From assembly GCF_942548115.1 (NCBI RefSeq), contig NZ_OW824151.1, positions 930,001-994,000 of the forward strand: a DNA stretch of 64,000 nucleotides, in the 5' to 3' direction. Under the pieces are notes generated by a model. It did no database searches, was not told the origin of the DNA, and saw only the letters and a program-made list of their open reading frames with translations. The stretch comes from Aeromicrobium sp. Leaf245. GTDB lineage: Bacteria > Actinomycetota > Actinomycetes > Propionibacteriales > Nocardioidaceae. Position 1 is the first letter of the stretch. Each line of letters starts with the position of its first letter. Below, in pieces: positions 28,598-37,590 of this stretch. A program made the translations under genes and the position numbers.

Positions 28598-29083
28598 ATG
28601 AGTGCGCAACACGGACCCCCCGAGGGTGACCGGGCCGACGTCGTGCGCCAGCTCCGCGACCTGTCCGAGCGATCCACGCGCTACGCCGAGCGCGCCGGCG
28701 CCGCCCACGGCCTGCACCGGTCGGACCTCACGGCGCTGTCGGTGCTGGCTCGCGCGCACGAGGACGGGCGGGCGCCGCTGACACCCGGCGTGCTCGCCCG
28801 CGCCCTCGCGCTGAGCCCGTCGGCCACCACGACGCTGCTCGACCGGTTGGAGCGGTCCGGCCACGTGGAGCGCTCCCACGACGAGGTCGACCGCCGTCGG
28901 GTCAGCCTGGCGATGACCAGGTCCGCAGGCGAGGCCGCCAGCGCGATGTTCGGACCCATGGCCGCGTCGATGGACGCGGCCATGGACCAGTTCGACGACG
29001 ACGAGCTCGCCGTCGTGCGCCGGTTCCTGGCCGCGATGATCGACGTCATCGACGCCCAGGAACCGCGCGCGCAGGACCCCTGA
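28598..29083 (+). CDS. MarR family transcriptional regulator
   Basis: A 161-residue winged-helix regulator. The recognition region reads TPGVLARALALSPSATTTLLDRLERSGHVERSHDEVDRR with the DxRR wing motif at its end. It is predicted to be a dimer that releases DNA on ligand binding and to repress itself and the divergent MMPL exporter. The start at 28598 is preferred over the in-frame ATG at 28589 because the latter falls inside the -10 box. Confidence 0.88.
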   Translation: MSAQHGPPEGDRADVVRQLRDLSERSTRYAERAGAAHGLHRSDLTALSVLARAHEDGRAPLTPGVLARALALSPSATTTLLDRLERSGHVERSHDEVDRRRVSLAMTRSAGEAASAMFGPMAASMDAAMDQFDDDELAVVRRFLAAMIDVIDAQEPRAQDP

Positions 29084-29099
29084 CCGACGGGGAGGAGGG

Positions 29100-30176
29100 T
29101 CAGCGCGGCAGGTGGATCTGGCCGAGTCGGCCCACGTCACGCATGCGCTGCTCCGCCTGGCGGTCCGCGGCCTCGGCCGTCGTGATGCTCTCGGAGGCGG
29201 CCCGCTCGAGCACGGCGAGGGTCGTGTCGAAGATGCCCGTGGCACGGGCCTTCGCGCGCTCGAAGCTGAACCCCTGCGGGTCGAGCTCGTCGGCCACCTG
29301 GATGACGCCGCCGGCGTTCACGCAGTAGTCGGGGGCGTAGACGACGCCCTTCTCGGTGAGCAGCTTGGCGGTGCCGTCGTGCGCGAGCTGGTTGTTCGCG
29401 CCGCCGCAGACCACGCGGGCCGACAGGACGTCGATCACGTCGTCGGACAGGGCCCGCCCGAGCGCGCACGGCGCGTAGACGTCGAGCGGCTCGGCCACCA
29501 GGGCCTCGGTGGAGGCGACGACGCGCACCTGCGGGAAGCGCGCGGTGAGCGCCTCGATCGCGGCGGTGTCCACGTCGGTGACGACGACGGAGGCGTCCTC
29601 GGCCACGAGGTGCTCCACGAGGTGCTTGCCGACCTTGCCGACGCCGGCCACGCCCACGGTACGGCCGGCGAGGGACGGGCTGCCCCACGCGTGCTGGGCG
29701 CTGGCGCGCATGCCCTGGTAGACGCCGAAGGCGGTGAGCACGGAGGAGTCGCCGGCGCCGCCGTGCTCGACGGTGCGGCCGGTCACGTAGGAGGTCTCGC
29801 GGGCGATGACGTCCATGTCGGGGCTGAAGGTGCCCACGTCGCACGCGGTGTAGTAGCGACCGTTGAGCGACTCGACCATGCGACCGTAGGCGCGCAGCAG
29901 GGCCTCGGTCTTCTGGGTGCGCGGGTCGCCGATGATGACGGCCTTGCCGCCGCCGAGGTCGAGCCCGGCGAGCGCGTTCTTGTAGGCCATGCCCTGGCTG
30001 AGCGCGAGCACGTCGGCGAGGGCGTCGGCCTCGCTCGCGTAGGGGTGGAAGCGGGTGCCGCCGAGGCCGGGGCCGAGGGCGGTCGAGTGCAGGCCGATGA
30101 TGGCCCGCAGGCCGCTGGCCTCGTCGTGGCAGAAGACGACCTGCTCGTGCGGATGGGCGAAGACGGACGTGGTCAC
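29100..30176 (-). CDS. vdh: Valine/leucine dehydrogenase
   Basis: NAD-dependent oxidative deamination of branched-chain amino acids, supplying branched keto acids for catabolism or fatty acid primers. 358 residues, Glu/Leu/Phe/Val dehydrogenase family. The substrate-side [11 protein letters not shown] and catalytic lysines in [18 protein letters not shown] are clear, and the Rossmann motif [16 protein letters not shown] binds NAD. The sequence closely follows Streptomyces Vdh as I recall it. The GTG start has AGGAG at 6 nt spacing. Substrate preference between valine, leucine and phenylalanine is not readable. Confidence 0.9.
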   Translation of the reverse strand: MTTSVFAHPHEQVVFCHDEASGLRAIIGLHSTALGPGLGGTRFHPYASEADALADVLALSQGMAYKNALAGLDLGGGKAVIIGDPRTQKTEALLRAYGRMVESLNGRYYTACDVGTFSPDMDVIARETSYVTGRTVEHGGAGDSSVLTAFGVYQGMRASAQHAWGSPSLAGRTVGVAGVGKVGKHLVEHLVAEDASVVVTDVDTAAIEALTARFPQVRVVASTEALVAEPLDVYAPCALGRALSDDVIDVLSARVVCGGANNQLAHDGTAKLLTEKGVVYAPDYCVNAGGVIQVADELDPQGFSFERAKARATGIFDTTLAVLERAASESITTAEAADRQAEQRMRDVGRLGQIHLPR

Positions 30177-30295
30177 GGAGTGCTCCTGGTGTGCTGGGCC
30201 CCGGTGTGGGTGGACGGGGCGCTGGTGGTGGCCCTCGGGGTGGTGAGGACCTCCTCGGATGCTACTCCCGTCCGGACGCTCGACGCACGGATCGA

Positions 30296-31120
30296 TCAGT
30301 CGCGCGTGCGGCGCGCGAGACGCTTGTCCATCCGGCGGATGCTCGGGGTGATCACCTTGGTGAGCGCCCCGGGCAGCACCGACATGCCGGCCTCGGTGAC
30401 GGCGCCGCCGAGGCTGGTGACCCGCGTCGGCCGCTCGGTGGCGGCCTTGACCAGCCAGCGAGCCGCCTTGTCGGGCGTCATCATCGGCATGGCGGCGTAG
30501 ATGCTCGTGGCCCCGGACATCTCCGTTCGCACCATCGGGAAGTACACGACGGTGGTGGTCACGCCCTCGTGGCCGTGCTCGGCGAGCAGGGACCGCGCGA
30601 ACGACTCGAGGGCGGCCTTGCTGCCGAGGTAGGCCGAGAAGAGCGGGATCGGCAGCTGGGACGACATGGTCGAGGAGAACACGACGTGGCCGCGTGACCC
30701 GTCGATGCGGTCCTGCTCGAGGAAGCGGGGCAGCAGGGCCAGCGTGAGCCGCACCGCGCCGAGGTAGTTGATCGCCACGGTGCGCTCGTAGTCGTGCAGG
30801 CGGTCCGTGGAGTCGCGGATCGAGCGTCGGATGGACCGGGCGGCGTTGTTGACGAGCACGTCGATGCGTGGGTGCTCGGCCAGCAGCTGGTCGACGACCC
30901 GGGCGGTGTCGGCGTCGTCGGTGAGGTCGACGGGGTAGGTGCAAGCCGTGCCGCCGGCCTCTCGCACGCGAGCCGCGACGGTGTCGAGCTCGTCGGCGCG
31001 ACGGGCGAGCAGGCACACGGTCCAGCCGCGCTCGGCCAGCTGCACCGCCGCCTCGGCGCCGATGCCGCTCGAGGAGCCGGTGACGACCGCGACCTTGGAC
31101 CGTCGGACTCGCGGACTCAT
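30296..31120 (-). CDS. SDR family oxidoreductase
   Basis: A 274-residue short-chain dehydrogenase: cofactor motif [18 protein letters not shown], catalytic Ser in VFSSTMSSQ and the YxxxK pair in [19 protein letters not shown]. The longer C-terminus with basic residues ([13 protein letters not shown]) is typical of lipid-linked SDRs. It overlaps the upstream TetR gene by 4 nt (ATGA), so the regulator and enzyme are made together. Substrate unknown. Confidence 0.88.
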   Translation of the reverse strand: MSPRVRRSKVAVVTGSSSGIGAEAAVQLAERGWTVCLLARRADELDTVAARVREAGGTACTYPVDLTDDADTARVVDQLLAEHPRIDVLVNNAARSIRRSIRDSTDRLHDYERTVAINYLGAVRLTLALLPRFLEQDRIDGSRGHVVFSSTMSSQLPIPLFSAYLGSKAALESFARSLLAEHGHEGVTTTVVYFPMVRTEMSGATSIYAAMPMMTPDKAARWLVKAATERPTRVTSLGGAVTEAGMSVLPGALTKVITPSIRRMDKRLARRTRD

Positions 31121-31746
31121 CGCGTGGCCACGGCGGACGCGTCGACGAACAGGGCACCGATGAGCCGGCCCACGCGGTCGACCATGTCGGCGGCCGTCTG
31201 CTCGGGGTGGTCGACCCACCAGTCCATGAGGGAGTCGACGATGCCGAGCCAGGTGGCGGTCATGGCCGACACGTCGAGCTCGTCGGTGACGCCTCCCAGG
31301 GCGAGCAGCTCGCTCACGCCCTCGTGGGCCAGCTTGTCGAGACGCTCGGTGTGTGCGCTGACCACGCCCACGACCTCGCTCGCGGTGGGCGCGGTGCGGT
31401 CGTGCAGGAGCCGCCAGACGTGACGGCGGTCCTCCAGCACGGCGAACATCCCCGCGAGCGTGCGGACGCCGCGCTCGATGCCCACGACGTCCTCCCGCGC
31501 GATGCGCTCGATCTCGTCGCCCAGGAGGGTCCCGGCGCGGTCGAGGCACGCGGCGTAGAGGCCCTCCTTGGAGCCGAAGTAGTTGTAGACGAGCGGCTTG
31601 GAGATCCCGGCGGCGCGCGCGACGTCGGCGATGTTGGTGGCCGCGAAGCCGTCGGTCCCGAAGGCCACGGAGGCGACGTCGAGGATCTGCTCCTCGCGCT
31701 CGGCACGGGGGACCCCCTTGGTGCCGGCGTTGGGTCGGACGGCCAT
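31117..31746 (-). CDS. TetR family transcriptional regulator
   Basis: A 209-residue regulator with the N-terminal helix-turn-helix [43 protein letters not shown] (read around residues 15-55, in pieces) and a ligand-binding C-terminal half. A leaderless start is supported by TAGAGT 6 nt upstream. It lies divergent from the sterol desaturase gene and is coupled to an SDR gene, so both are candidate targets. Confidence 0.88.
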   Translation of the reverse strand: MAVRPNAGTKGVPRAEREEQILDVASVAFGTDGFAATNIADVARAAGISKPLVYNYFGSKEGLYAACLDRAGTLLGDEIERIAREDVVGIERGVRTLAGMFAVLEDRRHVWRLLHDRTAPTASEVVGVVSAHTERLDKLAHEGVSELLALGGVTDELDVSAMTATWLGIVDSLMDWWVDHPEQTAADMVDRVGRLIGALFVDASAVATR

Positions 31747-31752
31747 GTCCGA

Positions 31753-31758
31753 ACTCTA
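31753..31758 (-). promoter_or_regulatory. -10 box of the tetR-SDR operon (leaderless)
   Basis: Reads TAGAGT on the minus strand and ends 6 nt before the ATG at 31746. Confidence 0.5.
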
Positions 31759-31846
31759 GCGGACGAGTATGAACACGTGGTAACTTACCCAAAAGTCATA
31801 TGCCCGGACGGTGACGCCCGGGGTCGACGTCGACGTCGGAGGACGC

Positions 31847-32737
31847 ATGGACGACCTGCTGGACCCGCTGAAGAACCCGGTGACCTACGCCGCGCCGTTC
31901 TTCGTGCTGACCATCCTCATCGAGTTCGCGGCCCTCAAGTGGCTCGACCACGACGACAACACGACCGGCTACGCCCTCAAGGACGCCCGCACGTCGATCT
32001 CCATGGGCGTCCTCTCCCTGGTCTTCCTGACGGCGTTCAAGGTCGTGACGTTCTTCGGCTTCGTGGCCGTCTACGCCTACGTCGCGCCGTTCCAGCTGCC
32101 CACGGACACGTGGTGGTACTGGGTCCTGGTGATCCTGGGCGTGGACCTCGGCTACTACTGGCACCACCGGTTCAGCCACCGGGTCCGCATCGCGTGGGCC
32201 GGGCACCAGGCGCACCACTCCAGCGAGTTCATGAACTTCGGCACCGCGCTGCGGCAGAAGTGGAACCCCTGGTTCGAGTTCTTCTTCTGGCTGCCGCTGC
32301 CGCTGCTCGGCTTCGCGCCGTGGACGCTCTACGTGGCGTTCGGCTTCAACCTGATCTACCAGTTCTACGTGCACACCGAGCTGGTCACGAAGCTGCCGAG
32401 GCCCGTCGAGTACGTGTTCAACACGCCGTCCCACCACCGGGTGCACCACGGCAGCGACCCCGAGTACCTCGACAAGAACTACGGCGGCATCCTCATCGTG
32501 TGGGACCGGCTGTTCGGCTCGTTCACCGAGGAGCGACAGCGCCCCACCTACGGCCTGACCAAGAAGGTCGAGACGTACAACCTGCTGAAGCTGCAGTACG
32601 GCGACTACGTCGAGATCGTGCGCGACGTGCGCTCGGCCCACCGGTTCCGCGACAAGCTCGGCTACCTGTTCGGCCCGCCCGGCTGGACGCCCGCCGACCA
32701 CTCGGCACCGGAGCAGACGGTCCTGCCCCGGCGCTGA
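31847..32737 (+). CDS. Sterol desaturase/fatty acid hydroxylase family membrane protein
   Basis: A di-iron membrane oxygenase of 296 residues with several hydrophobic helices. The histidine clusters that bind iron are present: WHHRFSHR, GHQAHHSSE and HHRVHHGSD, in the order and spacing of the family. Expected to hydroxylate or desaturate a lipid. GGAGGA precedes the ATG at 31847, which is preferred over an upstream ATG. The divergent TetR and its SDR are likely functional partners. Confidence 0.88.
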   Translation: MDDLLDPLKNPVTYAAPFFVLTILIEFAALKWLDHDDNTTGYALKDARTSISMGVLSLVFLTAFKVVTFFGFVAVYAYVAPFQLPTDTWWYWVLVILGVDLGYYWHHRFSHRVRIAWAGHQAHHSSEFMNFGTALRQKWNPWFEFFFWLPLPLLGFAPWTLYVAFGFNLIYQFYVHTELVTKLPRPVEYVFNTPSHHRVHHGSDPEYLDKNYGGILIVWDRLFGSFTEERQRPTYGLTKKVETYNLLKLQYGDYVEIVRDVRSAHRFRDKLGYLFGPPGWTPADHSAPEQTVLPRR

Positions 32738-32747
32738 CGCGGGGACG

Positions 32748-33521
32748 TCAGAGACCGCGCGACAGGCCGCCGTCGACCGGGAGCATGACGCCGGTCAGGT
32801 AGCCCGACGCGGGGGAGAGCAGGAAGGCCGCGGCGCGACCGAACTCCTCGGGTCGGCCGTAGCGGCGCAGCGGGATGGCGGCGGCGGCGCGCTCGCGGGA
32901 GCCCGCCGCGTCGCCGGACAGCGCGTCCAGCTCCTGCACGCGCTCGGTGTCCACGCGTCCGGGCAGCAACGCGTTCACACGCACGTCGCGAGGGCCCAGC
33001 TCGTCGGACAGGTCCTTCGCCGCCATGGCCAGCCCTGGGCGGAGGCCGTTGGAGATGCCCAGCCCCGTGACGGGCATCTTGGCCGACGTCGACAGGACGA
33101 GCGCGATGGAGCCGCCCCGTCCCGGCTCGATCGCCTCGGCGACGGCGGTGGCGATGCGCAGGCCGCCGAGGAAGACGCTCTCGAAGGCGCCGCGCCACTC
33201 CGCGTCGGTGCGTCCCAGCACGGTGCCCGGAGGCGGGCCGCCCACGCTCACCAGGGCTCCGTGCACAGCGCCGAAGTGCTCCTGCGCGACGGCGACCAGT
33301 GAGGTGGCGGTGTCCTCGTGGGCGTTGTCGGCGGCGATGCCGACCGCTCCGCCGGGACCGGCCGAGCCCAGCTCCCGCACGGCGGCGTCGACCGACTCCT
33401 GCGAGCGGGAGGAGAGCACGACGTTCGCGCCCTCGGCCACGAGCACCTCCGCCGTCGCGCGACCCAGTCCGCGGGTCCCACCGGTGACGACGTACGTCCT
33501 GCCTGCCAGTCCGAGGTCCAT
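32748..33521 (-). CDS. SDR family protein lacking the catalytic tyrosine
   Basis: A 257-residue short-chain dehydrogenase fold with a good cofactor motif TGGTRGLGRATAEVL and the FabG-like end GYLTGVMLPVDGG. The segment where YxxxK should be reads GLGISNGLRPGLAMAAKDL, so the active-site Tyr is replaced. NNAG is also altered (SVGGPPPG). It fits the FabG-like subgroup with an imperfect tetrad (LSNxxR pattern). The protein may bind NAD(P) without normal SDR chemistry. TAGGCT lies 6 nt before the ATG. Confidence 0.8.
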   Translation of the reverse strand: MDLGLAGRTYVVTGGTRGLGRATAEVLVAEGANVVLSSRSQESVDAAVRELGSAGPGGAVGIAADNAHEDTATSLVAVAQEHFGAVHGALVSVGGPPPGTVLGRTDAEWRGAFESVFLGGLRIATAVAEAIEPGRGGSIALVLSTSAKMPVTGLGISNGLRPGLAMAAKDLSDELGPRDVRVNALLPGRVDTERVQELDALSGDAAGSRERAAAAIPLRRYGRPEEFGRAAAFLLSPASGYLTGVMLPVDGGLSRGL

Positions 33522-33527
33522 GTCGTC

Positions 33528-33533
33528 AGCCTA
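33528..33533 (-). promoter_or_regulatory. -10 box of the tyrosine-less SDR gene (leaderless)
   Basis: Reads TAGGCT on the minus strand and ends 6 nt before the ATG at 33521. Confidence 0.5.
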
Positions 33534-33569
33534 CGGCGGGCTCCGGTGACCGGCGTCGGGCGCGCCACC

Positions 33570-33575
33570 TAGCCT
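33570..33575 (+). promoter_or_regulatory. -10 box of the SGNH hydrolase gene (leaderless)
   Basis: TAGCCT, ending 6 nt before the ATG at 33582. It lies 37 nt from the divergent -10 box at 33528-33533. Confidence 0.5.
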
Positions 33576-33581
33576 GTCCGG

Positions 33582-34373
33582 ATGAGCTTCCAGAGGTACG
33601 TGGCCCTCGGCGACTCCTTCACCGAGGGCGTCGGCGACCCCGACCCGACCCGCCCCAACGGCGTGCGCGGGTGGGCCGACCGGGTGGCCGAGGTGCTCGG
33701 CCGCGGTGCGGTCGGCGGGGGAGGCGACGGCTTCGGCTACGTGAACCTCGCGATCCGCGGTCGCAAGCTGGCCGCGGTGCTCGACGAGCAGCTGGAGCCC
33801 GCCGTGGCGGCCCGGCCCGACCTCGTCTCGCTGTACGCGGGCGGCAACGACATCATGCGCCCCAAGGTCGACATCGACGCGCTCGTGTCCCGGTACGACG
33901 ACGCTGTCGGGACGTTGGCGGGCACGGGGGCGACGGTCGTGCTGTTCACCGCGTTCGACCCTGCGGGCTTCCCCATCTTCTCCGCCGGGCGCGGGCGCTT
34001 CGCGATCTACAACGAGCTGGTGCGCGAGGTGGCCGACCGGCACGGCACGCGACTCGTCGACTTCTGGCGCATGCGTGAGTACCGCGACCCGAGGATGTGG
34101 GCCGTCGACCGGCTGCACATGTCGTCGGCCGGCCACCAGCGGATGGCCATCGCTGTGCTCGACGAGCTGGGCGTGCCGCACGACCTCGAGCCGCTGCCCC
34201 TCGTGGACCCGCCGGCACGGACGCCCCGGGAAGCCCGGGCCGACCACCTCGACTGGGCACGCACGCACGCCGCCCCGTGGGTGAAGCGCCGCCTCACGGG
34301 CACCTCGTCGGGCGACACCCTGTCGGCGCGCTACCCCGACCCCTCGCGCCTCGGAGCACCGTCGTCCGAGTGA
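33582..34373 (+). CDS. SGNH/GDSL hydrolase
   Basis: A 263-residue esterase or lipase of the SGNH fold. The nucleophile Ser is in VALGDSFTEGVGD (block I), Gly in NLAIRGRK (block II), Asn in YAGGNDIMRP (block III) and the Asp/His pair in DRLHMSSAGHQRMA (block V). No signal peptide is visible, so it is probably intracellular. Substrate unknown; lipid or sugar esters are typical. Confidence 0.9.
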   Translation: MSFQRYVALGDSFTEGVGDPDPTRPNGVRGWADRVAEVLGRGAVGGGGDGFGYVNLAIRGRKLAAVLDEQLEPAVAARPDLVSLYAGGNDIMRPKVDIDALVSRYDDAVGTLAGTGATVVLFTAFDPAGFPIFSAGRGRFAIYNELVREVADRHGTRLVDFWRMREYRDPRMWAVDRLHMSSAGHQRMAIAVLDELGVPHDLEPLPLVDPPARTPREARADHLDWARTHAAPWVKRRLTGTSSGDTLSARYPDPSRLGAPSSE

Positions 34374-34410
34374 CGGCGGATCGGCCGATGACGCTCCGAG
34401 ACGCGGGGAC

Positions 34411-35244
34411 TCAGGAGTGGGCGGCGCGCTGCTCGTAGGCGTCGCGGATCTCCTCGTCGGCGTCGGCCAGGACGCCGTCGGTGCCGAGGGCCCGACCGAG
34501 CGTGTCCTTCGCTCGTCGTGGGAGCAGGTTGGCCCCGTAGTAGATCGCCTTGGCGTGCCGCGGCACCCAGGTCTCGAAGCGCGGCTTCCGCGCCACCGCC
34601 ACCACGGCGTCGGCCACCTCCTCGGGGCGGCACGGACGCATGCCGCGCGTCGCCTGGATGCCTGAGCCCAGCTCGGTGGCGACCACGGTGGGCAGGATCG
34701 CCGAGACGTCGACGCCCCGGGGTGCGAGCTCGGTGCGCATCGCCTCGGTGAAGCCGACGACGGCGTACTTGCTCGCGCTGTAGGTGGCGCCGTGCGGCAG
34801 GGCGATGCGGCCGACGCCGGACGCCACGTTGACCACGTGACCGCGACCTCGCGCGATCATCGCCGGCACGACGAGCTTGGTGCCGGTGATGACGCCGCGC
34901 AGGTTCACGTCGAGGATCCGGTCGGTGGCGTCGTCGGTCTCGTCCACGAGCGGGGAGATCGGCATGATGCCCGCGTTGTTGACGAGCACGTCCACCGGCC
35001 CGACCTCGGCCTCGGCGAACGCGACGAACGCGGCGAAGGACGCGCGGTCGCTCACGTCGAGGCGGTGGCCGACGGCGCCGCGACCGACGGAGCGCGCCGC
35101 CTTGTCGACCAGGTCGTCGTCGAGGTCGCCCAGGACCACGCGGGCCCCGGCCGCGGCGAACCGCTCGGCGGTGGCCAGACCGATGCCGCGCGCGGCGCCG
35201 GTGACGAGGACGGTGCTGCCGGTCAGCTGGTGCGTGCGTGCCAT
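34411..35244 (-). CDS. SDR family oxidoreductase, P450 partner
   Basis: A 277-residue classical SDR with TGAARGIGLATAE, NNAGIMP, catalytic Ser in NVASGVGR and YSASKYAV. The C-terminal extension (VPRHAKAIYYGANLLPRRAKD) resembles mycobacterial-type lipid SDRs. Its ATG lies inside the end of the P450 gene (22-nt overlap), indicating one message and probably one pathway: the P450 would hydroxylate and this enzyme oxidise the resulting alcohol. Confidence 0.88.
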   Translation of the reverse strand: MARTHQLTGSTVLVTGAARGIGLATAERFAAAGARVVLGDLDDDLVDKAARSVGRGAVGHRLDVSDRASFAAFVAFAEAEVGPVDVLVNNAGIMPISPLVDETDDATDRILDVNLRGVITGTKLVVPAMIARGRGHVVNVASGVGRIALPHGATYSASKYAVVGFTEAMRTELAPRGVDVSAILPTVVATELGSGIQATRGMRPCRPEEVADAVVAVARKPRFETWVPRHAKAIYYGANLLPRRAKDTLGRALGTDGVLADADEEIRDAYEQRAAHS

Positions 35245-36575
35245 GTCGCTCCTTGGGGGAGGGGTGAGAGGTGGACGGGCTGTCCGTCCTTCGGGAACGG
35301 GAGGGAGAGGTAGCTCAGCGGAGCCCGGTAGTCGGGGTCGACGCTCCAGCGGTGGTGCCGCAGCAGGTGCACGAGGATCGAGCTCACCTCGGCGCCGGCG
35401 AAGAACAGGCCGAGGCACTTGTGCACCCCGCCGCCGAACGGGTCCCACGCGTGCCGGTGGGCCTTGTCCTCGCGGCGGTGCTCGGCGAAGCGCTCGGGGT
35501 CGAAGCGCTCCGGGTCCGGCCACAGCTCGGGCAGGTGGTGCGACAGGTGCATCATCACGACGACGAGCCGGTCGGCCGGGATGCGTCGGCCGAGCACCTC
35601 GGTCTCCTTCACGGTGCGCCGGGCGACCACGGGGACGGGCGGGACCAGCCGCAGCGCCTCCTTCATCACCAGCGGGATGTCGACGAGCGTGTCGAGGTCG
35701 TCGAGGGTCGGGTGCTCCGGGAGGGCCATCGCCTCGGCCCGGCAGCGCTCCTGCCACTCGGGGTGCTGGCCGAGCAGCTGGACCATGGTCGAGCTGGTGA
35801 TGGTGGACGTGTCGTGCGCGGCCATGAGCAGGAAGATCATGTGGTTGACGACGTCGTCGTCGCTGAACGTGCTGCCGTCCTCGTCGCGCAGGCGGCACAG
35901 CACCGAGAACAGGTCGGTGCCGTCACCGTCGCGGCGGCCGGGCAGGTGGCGGGCGAAGAAGTCCTCGAGGAGTCGCCGTCCGCGCAGCGCCCGGCCCCAG
36001 CGGGTGAACGGCACGTCCAGACGCACGAGGGCGGTCGCGGCCTGGACGCAGTCGATGAAGGCGGCGTTGACGCGGTCGAGCTCGCCGGGGTCGGTGGGCT
36101 CCACGCCGCCCATGAAGACCTCGGTCGCGACGTCGAGGGTGAGCGACTTGAGCGCCGGGTACACCTGGACGTCGGGTCCGTGCTCCCAGGCGGCGATCGT
36201 CCGGCGGACCGGCTCCTGCAGGGCGGCGGTGTAGCCGGCGAGGTGGTCGCGCGTGAAGGCGGCCTGCATGATCCGGCGGTGGCGGTGGTGCTCCTCGAAG
36301 TCGAGCAGCATGAGCCCGCGGTCGAAGAACGGCCCCACCAGTCGCCCCCATCCTGGTCCGCTGGCGAAGGCCTTGTCGGCGTTGCGGAACGCTGCCTCGC
36401 AGGCGTCGGGGCCGAGCAGCACGGTCCACCGGTCGCCGATGAAGTCCATCTCGCTGACGGGGCCGTAGCGGTCGTGCTGGTCGCGCATCATCGCGAGCGG
36501 GTCGCGTACGTAGCGCAGCGTCTGCCCGACCCACGGGAGCCCGCGTCGGTACGGGGCGTCCACCGGTTGTGTCAT
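35223..36575 (-). CDS. Cytochrome P450
   Basis: A soluble haem monooxygenase of 450 residues. The I-helix oxygen motif is MAAHDTSTI, the K-helix ExxR is KEALRLVPP, and the haem loop FGGGVHKCLG carries the axial Cys387. The start MTQPVD is fixed by GGAGG 4 nt upstream. The substrate is not readable, though lipid-related neighbours suggest a fatty acid or sterol-like molecule. Coupled to an SDR and divergent from a TetR regulator. Confidence 0.93.
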   Translation of the reverse strand: MTQPVDAPYRRGLPWVGQTLRYVRDPLAMMRDQHDRYGPVSEMDFIGDRWTVLLGPDACEAAFRNADKAFASGPGWGRLVGPFFDRGLMLLDFEEHHRHRRIMQAAFTRDHLAGYTAALQEPVRRTIAAWEHGPDVQVYPALKSLTLDVATEVFMGGVEPTDPGELDRVNAAFIDCVQAATALVRLDVPFTRWGRALRGRRLLEDFFARHLPGRRDGDGTDLFSVLCRLRDEDGSTFSDDDVVNHMIFLLMAAHDTSTITSSTMVQLLGQHPEWQERCRAEAMALPEHPTLDDLDTLVDIPLVMKEALRLVPPVPVVARRTVKETEVLGRRIPADRLVVVMMHLSHHLPELWPDPERFDPERFAEHRREDKAHRHAWDPFGGGVHKCLGLFFAGAEVSSILVHLLRHHRWSVDPDYRAPLSYLSLPFPKDGQPVHLSPLPQGATWHARTS

Positions 36576-36644
36576 GGGACCTCCAGGAGTGACCTGCATC
36601 ACGGGTCATCCTGATTCAGGAAGGGCGTCCTGTCAATATCCACG

Positions 36645-36650
36645 TATGAT
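36645..36650 (+). promoter_or_regulatory. -10 box of the second tetR gene (leaderless)
   Basis: TATGAT, ending 6 nt before the ATG at 36657. Confidence 0.6.
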
Positions 36651-36656
36651 GTCGAC

Positions 36657-37274
36657 ATGGCGGTGAAGGCAGGGGTCTACGGCGGACGGACGCACGAGGA
36701 GCGACGGCGGGAGCGGCGTGAACGGCTGCTCGAGGCTGCCCTCGAGGTGTGGGGCACCGAGGCGGCCGGACCGGTGACGATGACCCGGGTGTGCACGACC
36801 GCCGGACTCTCCGAGCGCTACTTCTACGAGCAGTTCACGAACCTCGAGGCGGCGCTCACGGCGGTGCTCGAGGCGGTCGCCGCCGAGATCGCGTCCGCGT
36901 CGGTCTCGGCGCTCGAGCAGGCCGAGGGCGACGCCGAGCAGCGGGTGCGCGCCGGTCTCGCGGCCTTCGTGCGCATCCTGACCGACGACCCCCGCAAGGG
37001 ACGCGTGGCGATGATCGAGTCGGTCGCGCTGCCGGCGCTGCGGGCACGCCGCGCCGAGCTGCTGCGCGACTTCGTGGCGCTCACCGCCCAGGAGTCGCGG
37101 TCGCTGCACGGGCCGAGCGCCTGGGACGAGCCCGAGGGTCGGCTGGCCGCCACGATGTTCATCGGCGGGATCGCCCAGCTGGTGACCGACTGGCTCGAGG
37201 GTGCCGTCGAGGCGGAGCCCGACGACATCGTCGACGCGGCGGTCCACCTCTTCGAGGCCACCGCGCACCGCTGA
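36657..37274 (+). CDS. TetR family transcriptional regulator
   Basis: A 205-residue TetR-type repressor. The helix-turn-helix region runs from RRERLLEAALEVWG to TTAGLSERYFYEQFTN. It lies divergent from the P450-SDR operon, 81 nt away between start codons, and is the likely regulator of that operon. Its own start codon directly follows TATGAT, so it is leaderless and could be autoregulated from the shared intergenic region. Confidence 0.88.
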   Translation: MAVKAGVYGGRTHEERRRERRERLLEAALEVWGTEAAGPVTMTRVCTTAGLSERYFYEQFTNLEAALTAVLEAVAAEIASASVSALEQAEGDAEQRVRAGLAAFVRILTDDPRKGRVAMIESVALPALRARRAELLRDFVALTAQESRSLHGPSAWDEPEGRLAATMFIGGIAQLVTDWLEGAVEAEPDDIVDAAVHLFEATAHR

Positions 37275-37590
37275 GGGTGCGCTCGTGCCTCCGGACGGGA
37301 GGACGCGGCGCGGGAGATCCGTCGCGCCAGGCCGGTAGCGCGCCAATCCGACGGTCGTCCTCGAGGCGAACCTCTTCGGCGGAGTCGGGCGACCTCGACA
37401 TCGTGTGACAGTCAGGCAATAACGGCGTCGATAACATGGCAGAAGCCGAATAATGACAACAAGGTCGAGAAGTACCTACGTTCGTCTCGAAACGGTGTGG
37501 CCATCTACTGAATCCTTGACGGCGGCCACCTGAACGCCGAAACTGCGGGCACCGCTTGCTTGAGCGGAACCAATCTCGGGGGGTCGAGGC
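37275..37590. other. 316-nt intergenic region at the left edge of the low-GC island
   Basis: No coding frame is supported. The first half has chromosome-like G+C, while from about 37410 the sequence becomes visibly AT-richer (GCAATAACGGCG, GATAACATGG, GAATAATGACAAC), marking the probable left boundary of an acquired segment. No direct repeat of the tRNA-Phe end was found here. Confidence 0.6.

Noticed and set aside
26241-28601. 786-codon plus-strand frame opposite the MMPL gene
   Set aside because: Antisense of a typical MMPL transporter and composed of repetitive charged residues.
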